Source: Cytophagales bacterium (GTDB taxonomy: Bacteria; Bacteroidota; Bacteroidia; Cytophagales; Spirosomataceae). Taken from it: 55,169 nt of DNA. Shown here one piece after another: positions 6,530-16,114 of the stretch. Numbering within the stretch: position 1 is the first letter of the stretch; each line of letters starts with the position of its first letter. The notes below the pieces were generated by a model. It saw only the letters and a list, made by a program, of their open reading frames with translations. It did not search any database and had not been told where the DNA came from. A program made the translations under genes and the position numbers. Where the stretch lies: NCBI GenBank assembly GCA_004292855.1, contig RDXN01000067.1:1-55169 (forward strand), in the 5' to 3' direction.

Positions 6530-8827
6530 TCAACGAACGGTAAAATTAGCCGTTGTGCAGACCGTACCGCCCTCGTTGGTGACGCAAACAGGGCCATTCA
6601 CAGCATCAGCGGGGACGGTTACGATTAGGCCGACGGGCACCGTGCCCGTTCCCCGAATGCGGGCGGACGATGATTTACCGTTGCTGAATCGAACCTCTTT
6701 GACCGACGCCAGATTGCTCCCCGTGATCGTAATTTCGGTTCCGATTGCCCCCGACGTGGCCGACAGGGCCAGGTTAGCCGGTGGCAACAGCGCATCGAAA
6801 TTGAGTGCCGAGCAGCCAATACCCCCATCGTTGGTAAGACAAATGGCTCCGTCCTGCGCATCGGAAGGCACGGTTACGATAAGCGTTTGGCCTGACAGCC
6901 GGAAGTTGGCAGCCGTTGACCGTCCGTTGTTGAACCGAATCTCCCGAACCGACGCCAGATTACCCGCTCCCGAAATGGTTACGCTGCTACCAACAAGGCC
7001 ACTTGCGGGCGTGAAGGCAATGTTGCCCACGGGCACATTCACTGTAAACGTTCCAACCGAACATACCGTACCGGCTTCGTTGGTGAGGCAAATTTGCCCG
7101 TCGGTGGCGTCGTTCGGAACGGTCGCGATGAGGTTCTGACCCGATACCTGAAACTTAGCGGGCGACGATTTGCCGTTGCCGAATCGCACCACGGTTACGT
7201 CGGTCAGGTTTTGGCCGGTAATGGTAATATCGGTGCCTGGCTTGGCAAAGTCAGGGCCAAAAGCAATGCCTGTTGGCGCACGCAGGGCCGTAAACGAGAC
7301 CGTGGTGGTGGTTTCGCCGGCTGCGTTCACCACCCGCACGGGTCCGGTTCGGGCGTCGTTGGGCACCCGCACCCACAACTCGCCGTCGGTGTTGCGGCCA
7401 TCGTTGGGAGCCGCCCCCTGACTACCCATGAAATACACACCTGCGTCGAGCAGATACAATCCAGAAATAACAACCCGATTACCGACAATGGCTTTACGGG
7501 TTAGGTCCATAACCGTTGGCGGCAACACCACCGTAAGGGCGCGGGTGGTGGTTGCCGTGCCCGCCCGGTTGGTTAGGGCGATGGTGCCCGTTGTAGCATC
7601 GTTGGGTACGGCAAATTTAATCTCGGAGCTTTCGATCCGGCTCGTGATCGGTGCCGGACGACCGTTCACCGTCACGCCTGTGATGCGGAACACACTCTGC
7701 CCGGTCACGACTACCTCTCGCCCGCGCAGGGTTCGGCTGGGGGTAAACGCAAGGCTCGACGGGGCGTTGTAATAGAGCAGCGGCTGAGTACCTGTGATGG
7801 TACCTGCGAGGTTGGTAATCGTCACAAACACTTCGCCGTTTTGGGGGCGGTCGGGCAGGGTAATTTCAACTTGGGTATCGCTCAGGGCGCGGACGGTAGC
7901 CACCGTTCCGCCCACAGTGGCCGCCGTTACGTCGCGCAGGTTGCGGCCATTCACCACGAGCCGGTCGCCCTTGATGCCCTCCGTGATACTGAACCCATTG
8001 GCGTCGAATTGGGGCAGCAAGGCCAACTGGAGACTATCAGCCGTGATGGCTGTGAGTTGGTTATACAGCGTGACCGACACCCGCCCCGACACGGCGTTGG
8101 CCGGTACGTTGAACCGCAGTTCGGTATCTGTATTTTTGGTAACGGGCATCACCAGGCTTCCCACCCGTACGACTCCATCATACAGGTTTTTGCCCTGCAC
8201 CGTCACCTCCTCCGAAAGCCGGGGGCGTTTAGGCGCAAAGCTTGTTATCTCGGGAGTTCCGGCAATCAGATAAGGCAGAGTCAGTTTGCCGCCGGTGGTT
8301 TCAACTTCGAGCGTTTGGGGGCCACGCGGCACATCGGGCACCGTAACCGTAACCGACTGGGGCGAAACACCGTCAAATTTATTGACGGCCCCCGGCCCAA
8401 ACCGGACCCACTGAATCTGGTCGAGAAAGTCGCCCGCAATGACCACCCTTTGACCGGGCAGGGCGTTGGTTGGCAACACACTGCTCACAATGGGCAGGGG
8501 CTGAATAATCGTGAACGGAGCGGGGTCGGAAGTACCCTGTGCGTTGGCCACGCGAATCTGGGTGGCACCCGTAGGCATACGCGGGACGATCACCTTAATC
8601 GTGCCCTCGCTCGAACTAACCACTTTACCCGCCACAAACGACCCATTCGACCCAAACGAAACCGTTGGCGCGTCGCCGAATTGATAACCAACCAGCAGAA
8701 TTTCCGTACCAATGGGCGACTTGGCAGGCACAGCCTGCGCGAGTTCGGGCGGGTATTTTTTTACCCGGCACCCGGCCACAAACGCCAGCATCAGCAACAC
8801 CACCACCTTCAGTAACCGTATTGTCAT
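6530..8827 (-). CDS. Nine-repeat IPT/TIG-domain surface lipoprotein
   Basis: A 765-residue lipoprotein: signal segment then lipobox VAGC with Cys at residue 20. The mature chain is about nine tandem IPT/TIG immunoglobulin-like domains of about 85 residues. Each starts with a Pro/Ala stretch, then G-x-x-V/I-T/V-I-x-G-x-x-L, and ends with a VPxxAxxGxVxVTN-like edge. The last three repeats carry Cys pairs (for example ICLTNEAGTVCSV), probably disulfides. TIG arrays in Bacteroidota lipoproteins usually bind glycans or act as spacers. The ATG at 8827 is chosen because it starts the lipoprotein signal; a start at 8881 would add an implausible basic leader. It ends 150 bp after the HicA-like operon start region and appears monocistronic. 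Confidence 0.85.
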   Translation of the reverse strand: MTIRLLKVVVLLMLAFVAGCRVKKYPPELAQAVPAKSPIGTEILLVGYQFGDAPTVSFGSNGSFVAGKVVSSSEGTIKVIVPRMPTGATQIRVANAQGTSDPAPFTIIQPLPIVSSVLPTNALPGQRVVIAGDFLDQIQWVRFGPGAVNKFDGVSPQSVTVTVPDVPRGPQTLEVETTGGKLTLPYLIAGTPEITSFAPKRPRLSEEVTVQGKNLYDGVVRVGSLVMPVTKNTDTELRFNVPANAVSGRVSVTLYNQLTAITADSLQLALLPQFDANGFSITEGIKGDRLVVNGRNLRDVTAATVGGTVATVRALSDTQVEITLPDRPQNGEVFVTITNLAGTITGTQPLLYYNAPSSLAFTPSRTLRGREVVVTGQSVFRITGVTVNGRPAPITSRIESSEIKFAVPNDATTGTIALTNRAGTATTTRALTVVLPPTVMDLTRKAIVGNRVVISGLYLLDAGVYFMGSQGAAPNDGRNTDGELWVRVPNDARTGPVRVVNAAGETTTTVSFTALRAPTGIAFGPDFAKPGTDITITGQNLTDVTVVRFGNGKSSPAKFQVSGQNLIATVPNDATDGQICLTNEAGTVCSVGTFTVNVPVGNIAFTPASGLVGSSVTISGAGNLASVREIRFNNGRSTAANFRLSGQTLIVTVPSDAQDGAICLTNDGGIGCSALNFDALLPPANLALSATSGAIGTEITITGSNLASVKEVRFSNGKSSSARIRGTGTVPVGLIVTVPADAVNGPVCVTNEGGTVCTTANFTVR

Positions 8828-8866
8828 CACGATCAAAATCAGTCTCAAAACACGCTTTTGGGGCCG

Positions 8867-8874
8867 CAAAGGTA
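8867..8874 (-). promoter_or_regulatory. TAnnTTTG -7 element for the TIG lipoprotein
   Basis: TACCTTTG on the minus strand, 40 bp upstream of the ATG at 8827. It matches the consensus; no matching -33 TTG was found. Confidence 0.5.
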
Positions 8875-8912
8875 CGAACAAACGACGCCCGGTCGGTTCC
8901 TTACGCTAAATT

Positions 8913-9010
8913 GACCACCCCCCAACCCCCTCCTAAAACAGGAGGGGGAGCCTTAGAAGGTTCCTTTGGGTAGCTCCCCTCCTGTTTTAGGAGGGGGTTG
9001 GGGGGTGGTC
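8913..9010. repeat. Palindromic intergenic element, type A
   Basis: Two arms of about 38 bp (8913-8951 and 8973-9010) are near-perfect reverse complements around a loop of about 21 bp. Each arm contains CCCCTCCTAAAACAGGAGGGG, itself a hairpin if split at the AAAA. It lies between two divergent genes, so it is not simply a terminator. It is MITE/REP-like: non-coding and transposase-free. Confidence 0.8.
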
Positions 9011-9101
9011 GGGCCGGAGCCACAACCCAAGTTTGGCACAAATCGCGCCAAATTTGTACTATTGCTCCACCCTTGCTAACTAACGCGTTCCTAAACTATT
9101 T

Positions 9102-9911
9102 ATGACACCTACACAGCAAACTTTATGGTCGGCCATTCAGACCTTTTCGTTCGACCCGCCCGCTGTTCAGTTTACGTTTGCCGACCGGGTTGCCTGCGAA
9201 AACGGGTGGTCCAAATCCTACGCTCTACGCGTGATTGAGGAGTACAAACGGTTTATGTTTCTCTGTTGCCTGACCGAAACCGGCGTTACCCCCTCCGACC
9301 CCGTCGATCAGGTTTGGCACCTGCACCTGACGTACACACGTTCGTATTGGGTCGACTTTTGCCGGAATACACTGGGCCGCGAGATTCATCATAACCCCAC
9401 GAAAGGCGGCACGCAGGAAGCCCAAAAATTCGATCACTATTACACCAACTCGCACCAACTCTACACCGACACCTTCGGGCAGGCTCCGCCCGCCGACATC
9501 TGGCACGGAAACCAGGTTCGCTTTTCCGACATTGATTTTCAGCGCGTAAACCGGCGTCGGTATTGGCTCGTGCCGAAGCCAACGCCCGTTTCAAAACGAC
9601 AATGGTTTGGGGGCGGAATGGCCGCGCTTTCGGTAACGTCTTTACAGGCAGTGGGCCTCCATTGGATAGTCGCTCTGTTCTCCGCCTTAATCGTTTTTTT
9701 GATCGTTTATGGCCTTACATTTTACACCGACTCACAACACAAACGCACTAACTCCTCTGGCGATAGTGGCTGCTCAACGTCGGGCTGTAGCGATAACAGT
9801 GGCCACGGCGACGGGCATCATGGGGGCGATGCGGGCGATGGTGGTGGCGATAGTGGCTGTTCGGGTTGCTCCAGTTCGGGGTGTAGCGGCTGCGGGGGTG
9901 GTGGCGATTGA
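9102..9911 (+). CDS. GRDP-like membrane protein with Cys/Gly-rich tail
   Basis: A 269-residue protein. Residues 1-130 resemble the glycine-rich-domain-protein (GRDP, DUF1399-type) module, with the signature VDQVWHLH, then a Tyr and Cys pair (YWVDFC) and an HH pair (REIHHNP); the His/Cys set looks like a metal site. Two hydrophobic segments (about 170-188 and 190-207) would anchor it in the membrane. The last 60 residues are almost only Gly, Ser, Cys, Asp and His, with repeated SGCS/GCSGC units (about ten Cys). Similar tails occur in TIGR04222-type proteins. Function is unknown. The gene converges on the glycosyltransferase, with 2 bp between stop codons. Confidence 0.7.
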   Translation: MTPTQQTLWSAIQTFSFDPPAVQFTFADRVACENGWSKSYALRVIEEYKRFMFLCCLTETGVTPSDPVDQVWHLHLTYTRSYWVDFCRNTLGREIHHNPTKGGTQEAQKFDHYYTNSHQLYTDTFGQAPPADIWHGNQVRFSDIDFQRVNRRRYWLVPKPTPVSKRQWFGGGMAALSVTSLQAVGLHWIVALFSALIVFLIVYGLTFYTDSQHKRTNSSGDSGCSTSGCSDNSGHGDGHHGGDAGDGGGDSGCSGCSSSGCSGCGGGGD

Positions 9912-9913
9912 TT

Positions 9914-10945
9914 CTACTCCTCACGCATCGACGAATATGTTTCTCTGCCGCCGAAAAAATACTGCCTGACAACACTCTGCGGCCAAACAGGCAACTCGGT
10001 CAGTTGCTGCTGAGGCCCTAGTTGCTGCCGTTGCCGACGTAGCACGGGCAAATGCGCGTAGAAAGCAAAATGCGCCCGGATAATGGCCCACACATCGGCC
10101 GGTTGTCCCTGCTTGAGGAACAGGACCGACGATAAACCGTCGAGCACCAGCCGGAACAAAATTTTAGCCCACAACCCCTGCGCGGGCAGGTTTTTGTACA
10201 GCATGTACAGGCTGTTGCGGTAGTTCAGGTATGTCTTGTGCGGGTTGGCTTTGGGGAGCGTGCCCCCACCCACGTGATACACCATCGACTCGCCACAGGC
10301 CCAGGCCTCGTAGCCCAGGCCCTGCACGCGCCAGCACCAGTCGATCTCCTCCATGTGGGCAAAAAAGTGGGCGTCGAACCCCCCGGACCGGTGGAACACC
10401 TCGGCCCGCACCACCAGGCAAGCCCCTGTAGCCCAGAACACCCGCCGATTGTCGTCGTATTGCCCGTTGTCAGGCTCGAAAGTGGCAAACACGCGGCCCC
10501 GGCAAAACACATAACCCAGGTAGTCGATGAAGCCCCCGGCGGCTCCCGCATGCTCGAAATGGGTGCGCCGGTTGTAATCGCGAATTTTGGGTTGGCAGGC
10601 GGCTATGCGGGGGTTGGCGTCCATGAGCCGCAAAATGGGCGCGATCCAGCCGGGCGTGGGTTCAATATCGGAGTTGATCAGGGCGTAGTAGGTGGCCCCG
10701 CCGTATTGCTCGCGAACCCGACCGAGGGCCACGTTATACCCCCCGGCATAGCCCGTGTTGGTAGGCAATTCAATAACCCGAACGGTTGGGAATTGTGCCC
10801 GCAACAGAGCCAGAGAGCCATCCGTTGAGGCATTGTCGGCCACATAAACGGGAAAGCCATCGGCGTGTTGAAGCACCGATGGCAAAAACTGTTGCAGAAA
10901 TTTCTGGCCGTTGTAATTTAAAATAACGAGTGCAAGCCGGTCCAT
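9914..10945 (-). CDS. Family 2 glycosyltransferase
   Basis: A 343-residue GT-A glycosyltransferase. It starts LALVILNYNG, the nucleotide-binding strand; VADNASTDGS and INSDIEP supply the acidic metal-binding DxD-type residues; GGFDAHFFAHMEEIDWCWR is the acceptor-side ED motif typical of rhamnosyl- and related transferases. The C-terminal region has hydrophobic helices that may touch the membrane. It starts one base after the ybaB stop codon, so the two are almost certainly cotranscribed and probably translationally coupled. The sugar donor and acceptor cannot be read from sequence; cell-surface polysaccharide or protein glycosylation is likely. Confidence 0.85.
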   Translation of the reverse strand: MDRLALVILNYNGQKFLQQFLPSVLQHADGFPVYVADNASTDGSLALLRAQFPTVRVIELPTNTGYAGGYNVALGRVREQYGGATYYALINSDIEPTPGWIAPILRLMDANPRIAACQPKIRDYNRRTHFEHAGAAGGFIDYLGYVFCRGRVFATFEPDNGQYDDNRRVFWATGACLVVRAEVFHRSGGFDAHFFAHMEEIDWCWRVQGLGYEAWACGESMVYHVGGGTLPKANPHKTYLNYRNSLYMLYKNLPAQGLWAKILFRLVLDGLSSVLFLKQGQPADVWAIIRAHFAFYAHLPVLRRQRQQLGPQQQLTELPVWPQSVVRQYFFGGRETYSSMREE

Positions 10946-11293
10946 TTAGGGCATCATGTTGCCTAGGTCAAGGCCGGGAATGTTGGGCAACAGCCCTTCG
11001 GTTGATTTTTTTAAGTGCTCACGGATGCGTGGCTCCAGGTTCTCCATCGCCTTATTGATGGCCGCCACGATCAGGTCCTGTAGCATCTCGCGATCATCGG
11101 GCGTCATCACGTCGGGTTCGATCTCCACACGCACGACCTGCTTCAATCCATTCACGGTGGCACGAACCATCCCCGCCCCCGACTCACCCGTTTCGGTGAT
11201 CGTTGACAGGCTTTGTTGCGCTTCCTGCATTCGGGCCTGAATGTCCTTCATCTTCCCGACCATATCCATCATATTCCCCAGGTTTCCAAACAT
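10946..11293 (-). CDS. ybaB: YbaB/EbfC nucleoid-associated protein
   Basis: A 115-residue protein of the YbaB/EbfC family: an N-terminal Met/Gln-rich helix (MKDIQARMQEAQQSL), a beta sheet with GESGAGMVRATVNG and VVRVEIEPDVM, then a C-terminal helix (LVAAINKAMENLEPRI). These form tweezer-shaped dimers that bind DNA. Length matches the family. It is usually next to dnaX/recR; here it sits 11 bp downstream of a T9SS cargo gene and abuts a glycosyltransferase, an unusual neighbourhood. Confidence 0.9.
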   Translation of the reverse strand: MFGNLGNMMDMVGKMKDIQARMQEAQQSLSTITETGESGAGMVRATVNGLKQVVRVEIEPDVMTPDDREMLQDLIVAAINKAMENLEPRIREHLKKSTEGLLPNIPGLDLGNMMP

Positions 11294-11304
11294 GTCTTTT
11301 GCTG

Positions 11305-13314
11305 TTATCTGATTAGCAACATCGAACCGACCTTAACAGTTTGCTTGCCTGCTTTGTCGCGCACCTCTACGCGCCAGGTGTACGTGCCCGCAGGGGCGGG
11401 TTGGTTCAGCATGGTGCCATCCCAGCCGGCACTGTCCTCCGAACTGGGTGTCGAGTAAACGAGCTCGCCCCAGCGGGTGTATATCGTGAGCCGGAAATCT
11501 TCGTCGGAGAAAAAGCCCCGCACCTGAAACCGGCTGTTTTTAGATTCCATGCTCGCCGGATTAAAGGCGTTCGGGGCAAAAATACCCGCTTCGACCTGGA
11601 GTTCAAAGAAGTTTGAGTAGCTCGTGGTGCCACTGGGCGAAATAGCCACAATCCGATACCGGTAGGCGTTGCTCAACAGGGGATCATCGGGGTCGAACTC
11701 GCGGTGGGTGTTGGCCCCCATCTGAATGGTCGTAAAACGGGCACCCGTGTTGCGGTCGTACACCTCGATCTCATATTCATCGACGGGACCAATCGAGAAC
11801 GGCGAGGCCGGGGTCCAATCGAGGGCGCGGGGTGTTTTTGAGCTTAAATGCACCGTGCAGGCCGGTTCGGAGGGGGGCGATGCCTGCCCGCACTCATTGC
11901 GAAGCACAATCTGATAGCAGTAGGCCTGCGCCGACGTGTTGGCCGTGGCATCTTCAAAAACAGGCCGGTTAAACGCCTGTCCAATTTCGGTGAAGGGGCC
12001 GCCGGGACCATCGGCCCGCGACACAACGAGGGTATACACGCCGACGCCCGTGGGGTTGGGGTCGATAGTCGTCACCCACACCTGCCCGTTGTCCTGCACC
12101 GAAGCCGTTACGTTGCTCAGGGCCACAGGCGCGTTGGTGCTGCTGCCCGTGACGCAAATGGTACGCGTGACGTAGGTAGTTTTTCCAGCCTCGGCAATAA
12201 GTTGATAGCAGTACTCGGTGTTGCAGGCCACCTGATCGTCGGTAAACGAGCTGGTATTTTTGTTGGTATTGCCCGGAATCGGGAGAGGGGCTTTGTTGCG
12301 CTGAAGTTTCCAGATCACATTAGCCGCCGACCCGGTATAGGGTGCCCAAGTCAGACTATTCTGACCCGCTCCTGCACTAACCGCAAGCGGTACTGAGCAG
12401 TAATCCTCGCTTGTGGTAGGCGTGCAACTGCTGATGGAACGCACCTGAAAACATTGGGGTGTGTTGGTTGTTGGAACGCTCCATAGAGTAGTACTCCCGT
12501 CGCGGGCGTCTTCGCCAAGCGTTCGGTACGTACCATCGGCTTGTTTAAGCAGGGTTTCAAAGTCTGTATTGGGTGGCCCCTGCACGGTCACGTTGATTTT
12601 AGTATCATCCAGAACTACCATCCGCGAAATGAAGGGAGGGGAGGCAAACCCGTTAATGGGCGAGACAGTGGAGTTCGTGACGGGGGCACTGCAATCGGGA
12701 ACGCCGTTGTAGATCCCCCGTACTGAAATCGGGTAACTGGCACCGCCCGGTGCATACTGATTCGAGGCCCCGCTGTTCTTGAGATTTGAAACCGGATACG
12801 CCTGCTTCGTGCCATTACCCCAATCCACTTCGATTTGATCGTAGAGTTCGGTGTTGGGCGTAAACTGGAAATTGAGCGTAACCTGCCGGTTGTCGCAATT
12901 GCGGATGGTGAATTTGGGGGCTTCGGTCGGGAGCACCGTAACGGTTTCGCACTTGGCCGAGCCGCCCCCTTGCAATGATCCCAATTGCAAAATCGTAAAC
13001 GAACCAGGCGTTGTAAATGACCCGGTTGTATTGGCAGAAGGAGCGGGTACGGTTACACTGTTGCCTGTATAACCAAAAATGTAAAGAGCATTATTATCAG
13101 GTAACCCCGCAACCGTGTTTGTGACAGAAACCGGATTGTTTACACACACCCGACTTCTATTGAGCGTGAAGCCGCCCGTAGCCGTACCCGGTGGTGGATT
13201 AACGCAGTAGTTCACTGAACCTTGCGCCCGACCTTCGCTTGGGCATACGAGCGTCCAGATGCACCCCATCAATAGCACAAACCAGTAGGCGCGACTTAGC
13301 GGAAAACGATTCAC
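11305..13314 (-). CDS. Secreted T9SS cargo with fibronectin-like domains and gliding-type C-terminal domain
   Basis: About 669 residues from a GTG at 13314, chosen because it starts a signal peptide (basic start, hydrophobic core, cleavage near GRAQ); the frame extends far upstream but would overlap ribBA. The mature chain has PKD/Ig-like segments with paired Cys, then fibronectin type III-like repeats (for example [26 protein letters not shown]). The last 90 residues are a type B T9SS sorting domain (CHU_C): [40 protein letters not shown]. It is therefore exported by the type IX system and is probably cell-surface or secreted. First gene of an operon with ybaB and the glycosyltransferase. 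Confidence 0.85.
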   Translation of the reverse strand: MNRFPLSRAYWFVLLMGCIWTLVCPSEGRAQGSVNYCVNPPPGTATGGFTLNRSRVCVNNPVSVTNTVAGLPDNNALYIFGYTGNSVTVPAPSANTTGSFTTPGSFTILQLGSLQGGGSAKCETVTVLPTEAPKFTIRNCDNRQVTLNFQFTPNTELYDQIEVDWGNGTKQAYPVSNLKNSGASNQYAPGGASYPISVRGIYNGVPDCSAPVTNSTVSPINGFASPPFISRMVVLDDTKINVTVQGPPNTDFETLLKQADGTYRTLGEDARDGSTTLWSVPTTNTPQCFQVRSISSCTPTTSEDYCSVPLAVSAGAGQNSLTWAPYTGSAANVIWKLQRNKAPLPIPGNTNKNTSSFTDDQVACNTEYCYQLIAEAGKTTYVTRTICVTGSSTNAPVALSNVTASVQDNGQVWVTTIDPNPTGVGVYTLVVSRADGPGGPFTEIGQAFNRPVFEDATANTSAQAYCYQIVLRNECGQASPPSEPACTVHLSSKTPRALDWTPASPFSIGPVDEYEIEVYDRNTGARFTTIQMGANTHREFDPDDPLLSNAYRYRIVAISPSGTTSYSNFFELQVEAGIFAPNAFNPASMESKNSRFQVRGFFSDEDFRLTIYTRWGELVYSTPSSEDSAGWDGTMLNQPAPAGTYTWRVEVRDKAGKQTVKVGSMLLIR

Positions 13315-13340
13315 GGGGAGTAGTAACGGTTTTTTCGAGA

Positions 13341-13348
13341 CAAAGATG
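13341..13348 (-). promoter_or_regulatory. Possible -7 element for the T9SS cargo operon
   Basis: CATCTTTG on the minus strand, one base off TAnnTTTG, 27 bp upstream of the GTG at 13314. A TTG lies about 17 bp further upstream. Confidence 0.35.
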
Positions 13349-13403
13349 ATTTGCTGTTGTTCTATCAACGCAAGGCTCGGTCGTTTTAGCGCACGCTCGA
13401 ACG

Positions 13404-13411
13404 TATCTTTG
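13404..13411 (+). promoter_or_regulatory. TAnnTTTG -7 element for ribBA
   Basis: TATCTTTG lies 52 bp upstream of the ribBA start and faces away from the T9SS cargo promoter, so this 150-bp gap is a divergent promoter region. No FMN-riboswitch fold was recognised in it. Confidence 0.5.
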
Positions 13412-13462
13412 TGCCGTTTGGTTAATTCATCAACGCTAATTTGCCCTATTGAGCTACTTACC

Positions 13463-14704
13463 ATGAGCAATAATAATACCAGCAACGCCGACAACCCAAT
13501 CCGGCTCGACCGGATTGAGGACGCCATTGCTGCCATACGCGACGGAAAAATAATCATAGTCGTTGACGATGAGGACCGTGAGAACGAAGGCGACATGATT
13601 TGTGCCGCCGAAAAAACCACGCCCGAAATGGTCAATTTCATGGTGAAGGAGGCTCGCGGTCTTATGTGCGCTCCCCTCACCGTTGACCGTTGCGCCGAGT
13701 TGGGCCTGACCATGATGGTGGGCGAAAACACCTCCGTACATACCACCCCGTTCACGGTCTCGGTCGATTTGCTGGGCAACGGCTGCACCACGGGGATCTC
13801 GGCCTCCGACCGTTCCAAAACGATTCAGGCTTTAGTTGACCCCGCCACCAAACCCGACGATTTGGGCCGACCGGGCCACATTTTCCCACTTCGGGCGGTC
13901 GATGGGGGCGTTATCCGTCGGTCGGGCCACACCGAAGCCGCCGTTGATCTGGCGCGGATGGCTGGCCTTAGCCCTGCCGGGGTGCTGATCGAAGTCCTGA
14001 ATGAAGACGGCACGATGGCCCGCCTGCCCGAACTACGCCAAATGGCCGACCGCTTCGGGATGGTGCTGGTGAGCATCGAAGACCTGATCGAGTACCGGCT
14101 CCGCACCGAGAGCCTGATCCGGCGCGAAATCGGCGTGGACATGCCCACCGAATGGGGCCATTTCGACCTGATCGCCTTTAAGCAAAGCAACACGGGCGAT
14201 ATGCACCTGGCCCTTGTGAAAGGCACCTGGGAACCCGACGAGCCGGTGCTGGTGCGGGTTCACTCGTCGTGTGTAACGGGCGACATTTTCGGCTCGTGCC
14301 GCTGCGATTGCGGGGGGCAACTCCATGCGGCCATGCAGATGGTGGAGCAGGAAGGCAAGGGCGTGGTGCTCTACATGAATCAGGAAGGGCGCGGTATTGG
14401 CCTGATTAACAAGCTCAAAGCCTACAAACTTCAGGAAATGGGCCGCGATACCGTCGAAGCCAACCTCGAACTGGGCCTGCCGATGGATGCCCGCGACTAC
14501 GGCGTGGGGGCGCAAATCCTGCGCGACCTCGACGTTCATAAAGTCAAACTCATCTCGAACAACCCCAAAAAACGGGCGGGCCTCATGGGTTACGGCATCG
14601 AAATCGTCGACACGGTCCCGATTGAGATCCCATCGAACCCCCACAACGAAAATTACTTGCGCACCAAGCGGGATAAAATGGGGCACGCGATTTTGAAAGA
14701 GTAA
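13463..14704 (+). CDS. ribBA: RibBA: DHBP synthase / GTP cyclohydrolase II
   Basis: A 413-residue bifunctional riboflavin enzyme. Residues about 12-210 are 3,4-dihydroxy-2-butanone 4-phosphate synthase (ribulose 5-phosphate to DHBP), with the acidic loop [10 protein letters not shown] and the [14 protein letters not shown] segment. The C-terminal half is GTP cyclohydrolase II, with the zinc site in [17 protein letters not shown], the arginine-containing NQEGRGIGL active-site loop and the RAGL end segment. Both active sites look complete. The ATG at 13463 is preferred; the frame upstream reads through the promoter. It is monocistronic and followed by a palindromic element. It supplies the two precursors of riboflavin, hence FMN and FAD. 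Confidence 0.95.
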   Translation: MSNNNTSNADNPIRLDRIEDAIAAIRDGKIIIVVDDEDRENEGDMICAAEKTTPEMVNFMVKEARGLMCAPLTVDRCAELGLTMMVGENTSVHTTPFTVSVDLLGNGCTTGISASDRSKTIQALVDPATKPDDLGRPGHIFPLRAVDGGVIRRSGHTEAAVDLARMAGLSPAGVLIEVLNEDGTMARLPELRQMADRFGMVLVSIEDLIEYRLRTESLIRREIGVDMPTEWGHFDLIAFKQSNTGDMHLALVKGTWEPDEPVLVRVHSSCVTGDIFGSCRCDCGGQLHAAMQMVEQEGKGVVLYMNQEGRGIGLINKLKAYKLQEMGRDTVEANLELGLPMDARDYGVGAQILRDLDVHKVKLISNNPKKRAGLMGYGIEIVDTVPIEIPSNPHNENYLRTKRDKMGHAILKE

Positions 14705-14708
14705 AGGT

Positions 14709-14836
14709 TTAACCACGTAGTTTTTTTGTCATCCCGACGAAGGAGGGATCTACTCTGTAGTGTGTAGGCGGGCTAGATCCCTCCTTCGTCGGGATGACAA
14801 AAACTCCGTGACCTCCGGGCTAAACCCCGTGGTTAA
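14709..14836. repeat. Nested palindromic element, type B (GTCATCCCGACGAAGG)
   Basis: Inner arms TTTTTGTCATCCCGACGAAG... (14726-14752) and the reverse complement (about 14774-14803) surround a short loop. Outer arms TTAACCACG (14709-14717) and CGTGGTTAA (14828-14836) enclose the whole. The same inner arm recurs at 17892, 43671 and 43731. It lies between ribBA and kynU. Confidence 0.8.
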
Positions 14837-14842
14837 TATTTC

Positions 14843-16114
14843 ATGTACATGAATTCTCAAACTCTCGACCTTCAAGACCCCCTGAAACGCTTCCGGGAGC
14901 GGTTTCACATTCCGCAGCGTGACGGGAAAGACCTCACTTACTTGTGCGGTAACTCGCTCGGGCTGCAACCTAAAACAGCCCGCGAGGCCCTAAACCACGA
15001 ACTCGACACGTGGCAGCAGTTGGGCGTGGAGGGTTGGTTCGAGAGTCTGCACGAGACCACGCCCTCGTGGTTGAGTTACCATGAGCGTTGCCAGCAACCA
15101 CTGGCCGACATTGTGGGTGCCCGCCCCGCCGAGGTATGCCCCATGAACGCCCTCACGGTGAACCTGCATTTGCTGCTGGAGTCGTTCTACCAGCCGAAAT
15201 TCTATAAAACCAAAATCCTGACCATCGCGGGCGATTTCCCATCGGACCAGTACGCCCTCGAAACACACATCCGCTCGCGCGGTCTCGACCCTGACCAGAA
15301 TCTGATTGAGATTCAGCCCGGCAGCGATGGCCTTATTGCCACTGCCGCCATTCAGCAGGCCATTGCCCAACACGCCGACCAACTCGCGCTCGTGCTGATG
15401 AGCGGTCTCAACTACTATACGGGGCAGGTCTACGACATGCAGGCCATTGCCCAAACCGCCTGGGAACATGGTATTTACGTGGGGTTCGATCTGGCCCATG
15501 CGATTGGCAACGTGCCCCTAAACCTGCACGAGTGGAACGTCGATTTTGCAACCTGGTGTTCCTACAAATACCTGAACGGGGGGCCGGGAGCCGTATCGGG
15601 GGTGTTTGTGCATGAGAGGCATCACACGCCCAAAACACCCCGACTGGCGGGTTGGTGGGGCTACGACGAGGATCGCCGGTTTAAAATGACCAAGGGGTTT
15701 GTGCCGATGGCCGGGGCCGCAGGCTGGCAACTCAGCACGCCCAATATCCTGGCCCTGTCGGTGCATAAAGCCGCCATCGACATCACGGCAGAGGCTAGCA
15801 TGGCGGCTTTGCGCCAGAAAAGTGAACAACTCACGGCCTATCTGGCCCAGGTACTCGAACCCTTCGCCGACCACATCCGGGTGCTCACCCCGAGCCACCC
15901 AACGCAGCGCGGTTGTCAGTTGTCGTTACTCGTGAAGAACGACGGAAAGGCCTTATTTAACTTCCTCACGGACGCCGGAATCATCGGCGACTGGCGCGAA
16001 CCCGATTGCATCCGGCTGGCTCCTACCCCACTCTACAACACCTTTAGGGATGTTTGGCAGGTTGGCGAGGGCTTAGATCGGTTCTTCAGCAGGAGACCGT
16101 TCGCGGCCCGGTAG
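14843..16114 (+). CDS. kynU: Kynureninase
   Basis: A 423-residue PLP enzyme that cleaves kynurenine (or 3-hydroxykynurenine) to anthranilate (or its 3-hydroxy form) and alanine in tryptophan breakdown or NAD synthesis. Seen: LCGNSLGLQP near the N-terminus, the cofactor Asp in FDLAHAIGN, and the Schiff-base Lys in SYKYLNGGPG, with GWWGYDEDRRF and STPNILAL loops typical of the family. Length fits. The start is either ATG 14843 or the one two codons on. No other kynurenine-pathway genes are nearby. The 3' end overlaps the convergent TetR gene by 42 bp. Confidence 0.93.
   Translation: MYMNSQTLDLQDPLKRFRERFHIPQRDGKDLTYLCGNSLGLQPKTAREALNHELDTWQQLGVEGWFESLHETTPSWLSYHERCQQPLADIVGARPAEVCPMNALTVNLHLLLESFYQPKFYKTKILTIAGDFPSDQYALETHIRSRGLDPDQNLIEIQPGSDGLIATAAIQQAIAQHADQLALVLMSGLNYYTGQVYDMQAIAQTAWEHGIYVGFDLAHAIGNVPLNLHEWNVDFATWCSYKYLNGGPGAVSGVFVHERHHTPKTPRLAGWWGYDEDRRFKMTKGFVPMAGAAGWQLSTPNILALSVHKAAIDITAEASMAALRQKSEQLTAYLAQVLEPFADHIRVLTPSHPTQRGCQLSLLVKNDGKALFNFLTDAGIIGDWREPDCIRLAPTPLYNTFRDVWQVGEGLDRFFSRRPFAAR

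Noticed and set aside
6555-8815. Long open frames on the plus strand opposite the TIG lipoprotein
   Set aside because: GC-rich antisense shadows with Arg-rich, domain-free translations; the minus-strand frame has a clear lipoprotein and domain repeats.
13381-13462. FMN riboswitch upstream of ribBA
   Set aside because: The gap of about 150 bp shows no recognisable RFN-element core; only a -7 promoter motif was seen.
13315-13818. N-terminal extension of the T9SS cargo gene over ribBA
   Set aside because: It would overlap the ribBA coding region antisense; the signal peptide starts at 13314.
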